A stretch of DNA of 40,170 nucleotides from Globomyces pollinis-pini. Its lineage: Eukaryota > Chytridiomycota > Chytridiomycetes > Rhizophydiales > Globomycetaceae. The stretch is from the NCBI GenBank assembly GCA_025399215.1, contig MU621246.1:1-40170 (forward strand), in the 5' to 3' direction. Both the position numbers and the translations under genes were made by a program. Under the pieces are notes generated by a model. It had not been told where the DNA came from and searched no databases. It saw only the letters and a list, made by a program, of their open reading frames with translations. Below are positions 1 to 8,032 of this stretch, piece by piece (position 1 is the stretch's first letter; each line of letters starts with the position of its first letter).

Positions 1-2
1 GG

Positions 3-767
3 CCTGACTCAGTCATTGATGCTAACGGACTTCCTACTAAATGGGATGGCCGATACCGATTACTTCAAGGAAAGGTAGATTCTCAACAACATCGTGAAAA
101 CTTCCAATTGAAAGTACCAGGAGCCAACTCCAACCCACTTACAAGAAATGCAATGGTCAAGGATACCACTTTGGAAGAGAAATTCGGAACAGTCTATGTA
201 GCCAACAAAGCTGAAAAGGGATTACTATATGGTTCATCTCTTACTCCAGATCAAGGTGCTACCGTCCACTCTTTACAAGCCGTTGATATGTACTGTTTTG
301 GACCATCAGTGTTTACTGCCAACTGTGGTCGTTACGTTGATAACACTGAATTATTCTTTATCATGGCCGATGGGTTAGGTTTAGGTCAAGCCAATGCTAT
401 CCCACCATCTACATCTACAATTTCAGTTACTGCTACTTCAACAGCTGCCACTGGTACATCCACTGGTACTGCTACCGGTTCTGCTACTGCAACCGCTACC
501 GGCACTGCTACTGGAGCTGCTACCGGCACTGCTACTGGAACTGCCACCGGTGCTGCTACTGCTACCAAAACTGGTACCGATAGTGCATCTACCACAACTA
601 CAAGTGCATCAGGCAATGGTGGATCCAATGGTTACAGTAACCCATCTCAAGTAGCCAGTGTTGGATATGCTAATGCTACTCCAAGTCCAGAATACAAAAG
701 CCAGAGTGGTGCTTTAGCCAACACAGCTAATCTTGTATTTGGATTTATTTTGTTGGCTGTTTTTTAA
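3..767 (+). CDS. GPI-anchor-like secreted protein, 3' part only
   Basis: The frame is open from base 3, so the gene starts upstream of the window; about 254 residues are visible. The first ~135 residues form a globular region with a two-cysteine stretch (YCFGPSVFTANCGRY) that I do not recognise. It is followed by a ~70-residue low-complexity linker of Thr, Ala, Gly and Ser built from short ATGT/GTAT repeats (about 405-620), then a hydrophobic tail (LVFGFILLAVF) ending at the stop with small residues just before it. Linker plus hydrophobic C-terminus is the layout of fungal cell-wall or membrane proteins attached by a GPI anchor; that attachment is inferred. The Thr/Ser-rich part would be an O-mannosylation target. 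Catalytic function is unknown. No intron is seen in the visible part. Confidence 0.6.
   Translation, partial: PDSVIDANGLPTKWDGRYRLLQGKVDSQQHRENFQLKVPGANSNPLTRNAMVKDTTLEEKFGTVYVANKAEKGLLYGSSLTPDQGATVHSLQAVDMYCFGPSVFTANCGRYVDNTELFFIMADGLGLGQANAIPPSTSTISVTATSTAATGTSTGTATGSATATATGTATGAATGTATGTATGAATATKTGTDSASTTTTSASGNGGSNGYSNPSQVASVGYANATPSPEYKSQSGALANTANLVFGFILLAVF
415..600 (+). repeat. Coding minisatellite for Thr/Ala/Gly linker
   Basis: Short near-repeats of GCTACCGGC / ACTGCTACTGGA type encode alternating Ala-Thr-Gly and Gly-Thr-Ala units in the surface protein. Imperfect in-frame units suggest length variation by slippage. The antisense frames are also open here and are not genes. Confidence 0.6.
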
Positions 768-960
768 GTAGTTAATAGAATAACTTTTAACCTATAATTT
801 ACTTGCTTTTGTTTTTATTTTTTAAACTCTATCTTTCCATTCTGTCTTTTTATTTTAGCTCAGTGTTTTTCAAAACAAACTTGTTTCAAGACAATCAAGG
901 GAAAAAATCAACTTTTTATTTTTTTAAAACGAATGGACAAAGACAAATGAATCAAAACAA

Positions 961-1841
961 TTATTGACCACGAACATCTTCAAAATCCCATTCTGGATGT
1001 TCCACTCTAGCATGATATTTCAAACCATTCTGATTTTTATATCGTTTGGTGCATAATCTACAATAATAAGGTTTGGTTTTTGCATAAGTTTCTGGATCAT
1101 TAATAAATTCCATCATGGGTTTGAAAATTCGAGATTTTGGTGAACTTGGAGTGGAATGAGTAGGAGTTAAATTTAAAATCATTTGACTAATATTAACACA
1201 AAATCAATCCATTACCCATCAGGGCCCATAATCATCATATTTTCGGTTTTCGATCGACAACTACCCTTTTTTAAATGATACTTTAAACCATTTCTATTCT
1301 TGTATAATTTTGAACAACCAGCATGTGGACATTGATATCGACCAACATAACTAGTATTTGCAAAATCCCCATCATCTTCTTCTTCATCATCGTTTTTAGC
1401 TTTGATTGGAGTAATAATTTGACTTTGATTTAAAGTAGCTTGTAAAGTAGCATTACGTAGTGCATCGGTAGTGATATTTGAAGGTAGTGTAGTAGTGATG
1501 GTATTAGGTAAATTTGATTGAAATAAAGGAGGTTGAAAAGGATCAGGATATTGATTAAAATAATGATTAGAAGTTAAAGATAATAAATTTTCTTTTGAAA
1601 AGAATAGATCATCAGTATTTTCATCGAGATCGATATTTTCTTTTAATTTAGGGGTACCATTTACAGCTTCTAAAGCAACTACAAGTTAATAATAAAATTA
1701 GCTACCTTTAGCAGCTAATTGAACAGCAGAATGATGAGCTTCATTTGATTTTATAGTAGAAATAGCGTATTGTTCATAAGTACCATATAAATGGGAAGGG
1801 ATATGCATACTAGGAAAGGAAATATCATCTGAAGTTTTCAT
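961..1841 (-). CDS. SFP1/JAZF1-like split C2H2 zinc-finger transcription factor
   Basis: A 274-residue protein in three exons (1841-1706, 1678-1216, 1186-961) with introns of 27 and 29 nt. It has an N-terminal low-complexity region, a DDEEEDDGD acidic stretch, a first finger (CPHAGCSKLYKNRNGLKYH, then KKGSC), a short spacer, and a second finger (CRLCTKRYKNQNGLKYHARVEH) near the C-terminus. The doubled YKN-NGLKYH motif on two separated fingers is the signature of yeast Sfp1 and animal JAZF1. Sfp1 controls ribosome-biogenesis genes and growth in yeast; the same role here is inferred. The first finger ends in Cys, not His, so it is a C2HC variant. The start is the first ATG of the open frame. 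Confidence 0.75.
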
Positions 1842-2196
1842 AATTTTTTTTTAAGTAATAAAGTAAAGTTTGAAATTAATAGTAAAAAAAAATTTCGATT
1901 CAAGCCGCAACTCAAACACTGAGGCTTATTAGATCAGACTTTTTTAAACAAACCAAATCTACAAGTTTAAATTCTTACTTTAAAATCCATTCAATTATCA
2001 AAAAAAACTTTTCTCTTTTTTTTTATGTTTTTTTTTCATTTTTTTTTTCATTGTTTTTCCTTGTCTTGTTTGGTTTTGAAATTTTCAAATTTTCTTTACG
2101 GTTCCCTTGAAAAAAAAAACATCACATTGTCAAAGTAACAAAGTAATTATATTATGTATTTATTATTTATTTATTATTCCATTCATTAATTCAGTT
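1842..2196. other. Intergenic region, T-rich, no gene seen
   Basis: This holds the promoter of the SFP1-like gene and the 3' flank of the PHD-finger gene. It contains long poly(T)/poly(A) tracts around 1980-2120. No coding exon or RNA gene is recognisable. Confidence 0.6.
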
Positions 2197-3618
2197 TTAT
2201 ACAAGCATGGATTCATAATGTCGTTGAAATTGTAAAAGATCTTGATACACTTTATCTCGTAACTCATTCAGTTCCATATCTTCAACTGACAAACTTTCAA
2301 TATTCCAATTCACTACTTCTGTACTCTTGTCATCACTTTCTTCTATATCATCCATATACTGTTCAAGGTATTCTATCATACATTGAACTTTCTTTTGTAC
2401 AACTGAAAACTTTTCATCTTTATCCTTCTTCTTTCGATACCTCCGTTTAACTACCATCTCTTCTGAATTAGATTCTTCCTCCTGGGGTTCTTCATCTAAA
2501 TATGAATTCTAAAAATGATCTTACTTTGTGTTTGGGAATCTTCAACGTTAATCTTTTTTCCAGTATTACCAGATAATCTGCTTGTACTACCATTACTATT
2601 CACATTTTTGCGTCCCCGCTTTTTTGGTGGTAATGAATTATTGGCAGTATCTCTCCTTCTAGCATTCTTTTTAACAGTTCTTTCACTAGTTTGACTATTG
2701 GAATTTTCAACATCATCTACACTACCCCCATTTGTTTCATCTTCACCCAAATCTTCACTTGCATTGGTCTCTTCCTCATTTTTTAAATCATGATTCTCTT
2801 CTTTATCTTTTTCGGATCCTTCTATATCAATAGACCCTTCCTCTTCAGCATCCATATCTTTCACTTTATCAAGTTGACTTTTTCCCAACAAAGGAGTTTC
2901 AATTTCAGATTCCTTATCTTTCACAGAATCGGATTGTTCATTGAATAGTGACATATCAGACATATCGAATAAATCAGCAACTCTTGAATTCAGAGTCCCC
3001 CGTTTTTTTGGTTGTTTGGAGACTCTCTCTAAATCCCAGAAACTATCACCTAATGAAGGTCGTTTATTTGCTGCTGGTTTTGGCTGGAATAATCTACTAA
3101 GGTGTTAGTTTCATGAAATCAACAAAAAGGTTTAAACCAAGGAGTGATGATCAAGTTCAAATGAAAAGTATATCAATGCTCTAGTCGATGTTGTAAGAAT
3201 GAGAAAGTATATATGAAATGAGTGAGAATTGGAAATCAAACATTTCCAATGAAATAAGAGTTTGTAAAAGAATTGAGACAACCAAATCGAATCAAGAGAT
3301 ATAAAAAGAGACTAGAGTTAGTAATAGAGTGATAATTGAAAAACAAGAGTCAGTATAAAAACTTACTGATAATAAGGATGATTATCTGGTCTACATTCTT
3401 CACACCAATAATTCTTTGGTAACTTCTTTGCAGATAAGTTCATACAATCACAATGTTGCCAAACCGAACAACTTTCACATTGAATCATAATATTTGAATT
3501 TGATTCTAACAATTAAAAACATTAATGAATTACCAGTGGTACCACATACACAACGAGTGACTTCATCATCTTCATCTGTTGATTCTTGTTTACGGGATCT
3601 TTTAGTACGTCTTCTCAT
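2197..3618 (-). CDS. CTI6: Cti6-like PHD-finger protein (Rpd3L histone deacetylase complex type)
   Basis: A 364-residue protein in four exons (3618-3534, 3505-3367, 3096-2525, 2495-2197). The PHD finger has all C4HC3 ligands: C23, C25, C38, C41, H46, C49, C63, C66, including CSVWQH. It is followed by PDNHPYYHRLFQ, which resembles the region after the PHD in Cti6. The rest is highly acidic, with a basic PKKRGRKN segment (NLS or AT-hook-like) and a charged helical C-terminus. In yeast Cti6 reads H3K4 methylation and belongs to Rpd3L; membership here is inferred from the finger and its following motif. The second intron is 270 nt, about ten times the local norm. Confidence 0.75.
3097..3366 (-). 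other. Unusually long intron (270 nt) in the PHD-finger gene
   Basis: GTAAGT donor and CACCTTAG acceptor join TAT-CA to T-AGA, restoring YYHRLF. The inside has ordinary AT-rich sequence with several ATGAAAT-like words. I see no nested gene. Confidence 0.7.
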
Positions 3619-3914
3619 TAACTTGATTTTTTGTAAAGTTGAGAAATGGGGTCAGACAAAAGTGTGTGGCAAATGTTTCTGAATTTCCAATCTGTAAAGT
3701 TTTGATTTTCCAAATCACTCAAGTCGATATGAATTCCATAGTAACTTATCCATCATTTGCATTAGATTAAATTCATATCAATTCAAAGTTCATCAATCAA
3801 TTGATTCTATAGAATTGAAAATTATATTAGAATATCATCATGAGCTTTTATCTTTTGATTGTTATTATAAGGAAAATGATATTTCAACTTTATGCATGAA
3901 CATGCTGTTGTTGT
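3619..3914. other. Divergent promoter region between PHD-finger and ligase genes
   Basis: Head-to-head spacer of about 300 nt, so the two genes may share control elements. No TATA box or palindrome stands out. Confidence 0.5.
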
Positions 3915-6065
3915 ATGGGATTCAAACAGCCACTTTGGGTCCAAAACAAAAGGTCTTTGATACAATCTTTGAAAATGAAAACAATAGTATTCACTGGAAC
4001 ATTACCTTCTGGTAAAACAAGAACGGAAGCTACAAAAGAAGCTGAAAAATTTGGTTACTCTGTATCTGCTACTATTAAAAAAACGGTGGATTATGTCATT
4101 GTTGGCGCGAATGCTGGTGTAAAGGAAGAAAAGGCTAAAAGTTTGGGAATTCAATGTATCACTGAGGAGCAATGGTTAGATATGATCCAAGTCGCTGGTT
4201 CCAATGGTGTTTCTACTGTTGTCAAAGACACTGATGTAAAACCAAGTCAAAATAAACGTCCATTGGATACTAGTGAAGATAAACCAACAAAAGCTAGGAA
4301 AACACAACCATTAAAAAGTCCTCAACAAACATTGCAAGGTGGTAAGACAATAGTGTTTACTGGCACATTACCATCAGGCAAGACTCGTGCACAAGCAACA
4401 AAAGAGGCAGAAGACCATGGATATACAGTATCAGCAACCATAAAAAAATCAATCGATTTGGTCATCGTAGGTCTCGATGCTGGTTCAAAAGCTGATAAAG
4501 CCAAACAATACAATATCAAATGTATATCAGAAGAAGATTGGTTAAAAATGATTCCTGGTAATTCAACACCAAACGATACACAACCACCAAAAGATGATAA
4601 TGATGAGATTGAAAACGGGAAAGATGCAAGTGAAATCCAACCAAAAACGATATTACAAGATGGAGAAACAATGCAAGTCAAATCAGACTCTTCTGATTCC
4701 AGCTACACTATTAAACACACTGGTAACCATTATTACTGTGTAAGCATACACTATTAACCACAATAGACATGTATGGGATGGAAAACACAGAATGCACCGG
4801 TAGATAAGCGAACATGTAAACACCTAAAACAAGTGCTTGGTCAAGAATATGAAAGTTTCCGATGTGGGGATACCAAATCGACCCGAGATTTCAGTGCTAA
4901 AGTAAATAGTGTTAAACTATTGTTGGCGAATAAATGGGAAGAACATATTGATCCTAAAGGATATTGGATGAGTGAGAAACTTGATGGAGTACGAGCTTTT
5001 TGGGATCATAAACGAAAATTGATCTATAGTAGGTTAGGAAATCCATTTCCGGCCCCAGATTGGTTTATCGAAGCATTACCAAAAGATATATCACTTGATG
5101 GAGAATTGTTTGGTGGTCGAGGACAATTCCAAAAAACTGTTTCGATTGTCAAGACCAGTGGATCAACGTTTTGGAATACAATCACATATCAAGTATACAT
5201 TTTCTATCTCATCTAGGTTTTTGATGCACCGTTTGTAACAGGTGGGTTTGAAAAACGACTGGATTTGCTGATGAACCTTGAGTAAGTTGATTAAATTACT
5301 TTCTTCATTTGAAATTTTGTCAGATATTTCTAATTTGTTTTCATAATGTATTACAAATCACATTCACTAGAAAAGCAAGAGAATCAAGATTGACGAATAT
5401 CAATCTAAATGCATTCTATACGACATATAGGAGGTATATTACTGAATTTGGTTGTTAAAATCAAGAATTTAGTAATGACCAATATGTAACGTAGTTTACA
5501 TCAATTTATTTGCAAAGCAAGAAATGATATATATCACTACTCTTCAATCTCAAGCAAATTACATATAAATAATGTTTCATAATTAAATAATACAATACTA
5601 ACGAGTAGATTTCCCGAGTTTATAAAATGCCACGAGCATCGAGAGTGTTTAGGGCTTGAAGATATGCAAGAAGCGTTACAAAAGATTCAAGAAGAAGGAG
5701 GAGAAGGATTAATGCTTCGAAAACCAAAATCCGAGTATGTTGGTAGTCGATCCAACACATTGTTAAAAGTCAAGACATTTTATGATGGAGAAGCAGAGAT
5801 AATAGGACATGATATTGCCAAGACTGGTAAGCATGTAGGGACATTAGGAGCGTATCTTTGTCGAATGAAGAGTGGCAAGACATTTAAAGTGGGAACGGGA
5901 TTGACGGATAAGGATCGACAGAAACCACATAAAGTAGGTAGTTTGATAGTGTACAAGTGCCAAGAGTTGACTGATGATGGAGTGCCAAGGTTTCCAGTGT
6001 ATGTTGGATTAGCAGCCGACAAGACCGAAGCGAAGGATCCTGAGTTTTGCAAAAAGTCTTTATAA
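3915..6065 (+). CDS. kDNA-ligase-like ATP-dependent DNA ligase with two BRCT domains and a SWIM finger
   Basis: Exons 3915-4739, 4767-5192, 5217-5281 and 5609-6065 give 590 residues from the first ATG, or 570 from ATG 3975, the start of BRCT1. The 20-residue extension is basic and could be a mitochondrial presequence; which start is used is open. Numbering from 3975: BRCT1 about 1-75, BRCT2 about 115-200, a SWIM zinc finger C255-x-C257...C272-x-H274 split by a 27-nt intron, then a nucleotidyltransferase core with motif I SEKLDGVRA (adenylated K326), DGELFGGRG, GGEGLMLR and LLKVK, and a C-terminal OB-fold. The core matches the small bacterial and kinetoplast-type ligases (cd07896-like), not the LIG1/3/4 family. 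It seals DNA nicks using ATP. BRCT and SWIM domains suggest recruitment to damage. Confidence 0.85.
5282..5608 (+). other. Long intron (327 nt) in the ligase gene
   Basis: The donor GTAAGT follows LMNLE and the acceptor is preceded by a perfect TACTAAC branch site (5596-5602), only 6 nt before the exon. Splicing restores the phase into FPEFIKCHEH. No conserved ligase exon is recognisable inside, although about 30-50 residues of the family core fall near here, so a missed mini-exon is possible. Confidence 0.7.
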
Positions 6066-6067
6066 AT

Positions 6068-6190
6068 ATATGATTCTTTTGATACATTATATGATTCTTT
6101 TGATATATTATATGATTCTTTGTATTAGTGATATGATTCATTGTATTAGTGATATGATTCTTTTTATTAGTGATATAGTTCATTGCGTGG
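6068..6190 (+). repeat. 21-nt tandem repeat, five units plus a partial one
   Basis: Units begin ATATGATTC at 6068, 6089, 6110, 6131 and 6152, and a degenerate sixth starts at 6173. The array begins right after the ligase stop codon. Two subtypes occur: units 1-2 end in TTGATAYATT, units 3-5 in TATTAGTG. Confidence 0.85.
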
Positions 6191-6534
6191 TATGATAGTT
6201 AGTGACATGAATTAAAAGTAACGTTACCAAAATGAGGTTGATAACATGACAGCAATGTGACATGAGACACCAGATAAATGAAAAGGAGATGTCTCATGTT
6301 TGAAATCAAAAAAAATATAAAGGCTACAACAGAGACAGTTCTCTTTACTCCCTATGAATACTTGCTAATGAATACATTACTACTACTATTACTAATACTA
6401 ATACTTGCTGTTATTATAACTAACTTGGTTACTAACATCAAAATGATAACGATCCGTCTCTCAAGTGGCTGCTAACCCGTGATGCTATTCATCGATATAA
6501 AATTACAAGATTTCCTCACCCCTTGAAATTTAAA
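6191..6534. other. Intergenic region upstream of PNP, no gene seen
   Basis: It carries a microsatellite-like run of TACTA/CTAATA words at about 6375-6430. A 65-codon open frame here is Leu/Ile-rich because of that repeat and is not supported as a gene. The PNP promoter must lie here. Confidence 0.5.
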
Positions 6535-7584
6535 ATGGCTTCTTCAAATAACTCCTCTTATTCAGTAAACTACTTTGACTACAATACTTACTCGGCTTCC
6601 GTCGACTACCTCAGATCTCATTTACCTCCTACCTTACAGTCTATCTCACTAGGTGTCGTTTGTGGCTCTGGTTTAGGTGGTTTGGTTGACTGCTTTGATG
6701 CTGATAAAATCGAGTTCAATTATGCTGATATCCCTCACTTTCCTCATTCTACTGGTACTCTTTTCCTTTTTAACACACCCATTTAGTTCAAGGACATGCT
6801 GGGAAATTCGTTTTTGGTACTATTGCTGGCGTTCCTACCGTATGTATGCTAGGTAGAATGCACGTTTATGAAGGTTTGTTTACCTTGACTCTCACCCTTA
6901 GGTCACTCCCCTGTTCTTTCTGTCTTTCCTATCAGAATTATGAAATTACTTGGAGCGTAAAACTTGACTATTATCTCATTCTTTAGTACTAATCTCATCG
7001 TCACTAACGCTGCCGGTGGGTTGAATAAAACTTTTAATGTGGGTGATTTTATGATTATTGGTGACCATGTTTCCCTGGCTGGTATGGGTGGTCAAAATGC
7101 TTTGATCGGTCATAATATTGATGCTTTCGGTCCTCGTTTCCCTCCAGTATCGGATGCTTACGATTTTGATCTAAGAGTGAAAGCTGCAAAAGCTGGTATC
7201 ACTCTTAATTTGGGTTCTACCCTCCGTGAAGGTGTCTACACTTTTGTATGTGGACCTTCTTTCGAAACCAGAGCAGAAGCTCGATTCTTACGTGATGGTT
7301 GTCATGGTGATTGTGTCGGTATGTCTACCGTCCCTGAAGTGGTTGTTGCTAAACATGCTGGAATGAAAGTCTTGGGATTAACTCTCATCACCAATAAAGT
7401 CAGTGTTGGATATGGTCGTTCTCCAATCGAACAAGCCAAGGTTGAACTTGGTTTGGCTCCAGCTAACCAACATACTCTGGATGATGAATTACAATTAGCT
7501 TCTCATGCTGAAGTCTTGGAAACTAGTAAACATAGAAGTGTGGTTTTCTGTGAATTTGTTAAAACGATTATTCAATCCCTTTAA
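6535..7584 (+). CDS. PNP1: Purine nucleoside phosphorylase
   Basis: A 319-residue protein from exons 6535-6754, 6787-6873, 6902-6956 and 6987-7584 (introns 32, 28, 30 nt). Family motifs appear in order: GSGLGGL (phosphate loop), HFPHSTVQGHAGKFVFG, GRMHVYEG, VTNAAGG, GPSFET and GMSTVPEVVVAKH. This is the trimeric PNP fold that cleaves inosine and guanosine with phosphate to release the base and ribose-1-phosphate in cytosolic purine salvage. The spliced length is close to the usual ~290-310. ATG 6535 is the only start in frame; the codon before it in the open frame is not ATG. The 55-nt third exon is needed to restore the FPIRIMKLLGATNLIVTN core. Confidence 0.92.
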
Positions 7585-7619
7585 ATAAACTCCCAATCAT
7601 TAATCCGTACAACTTTTGC

Positions 7620-7642
7620 ATTTGAATTGGACCAATTCAAAT
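7620..7642. terminator. Perfect palindrome just after the PNP stop codon
   Basis: Two 11-nt arms (TTTGAATTGG in the left arm) flank a single central A, 36 nt past the stop codon. It could mark 3'-end formation or a protein-binding site; the function is a guess. Confidence 0.35.
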
Positions 7643-8032
7643 AATACTGTTGCAACCGGTATTAGTTATGTAGGAACTATTACAAAGTCGCGTAAAATGG
7701 ACTACTGTATTTATAGTTTACACTTTTTCATTTTGATTGTTGATACAAGTATCATTTGATAACAAGTCCATGGATGTGCAAATACATCCATGATTCTGAT
7801 TAAATTATTTCTAAAGAATAAAGACGGACATCAATTGCAAAGGGAGAAACTAACATCCCGTCTAATGAACATTCACGTAACTATAAACCAATCAATAAAG
7901 GAAAGAATTTTTAAAAAAATCACTTTTAAACATCCATGGATATTGTTTACCATTCTGACAATCAAATTCTCCACGAAAAAGAATTTCAAAAAAAGTTTAT
8001 TTCTAAACATATTGTAGACGAATCTAAAGTGT
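7643..8032. other. Spacer between PNP and the LIM-RapGAP gene
   Basis: It holds an inverted repeat at 7769-7792 (arms CATGGATGT / ACATCCATG around a 6-nt loop), and the word ACATCCATGG recurs near 7929. These could be regulatory for the downstream gene. Open frames here show no family similarity. Confidence 0.45.

Noticed and set aside
394..654. Leu-rich and Val-rich frames over the surface-protein linker
   Set aside because: Shadow frames of the Thr/Ala/Gly repeat, with no start context and no conservation.
5884..6183. Asn/His/Ile-repeat frame on the minus strand
   Set aside because: Antisense reading of the 21-nt tandem repeat plus the end of the ligase gene; the repetition comes from the DNA unit length being a multiple of three.
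6278..6475. 65-codon frame with a Leu/Ile-rich membrane-like segment
   Set aside because: The hydrophobic stretch is produced by a TACTA/CTAATA microsatellite; no domain or homolog is recognised.
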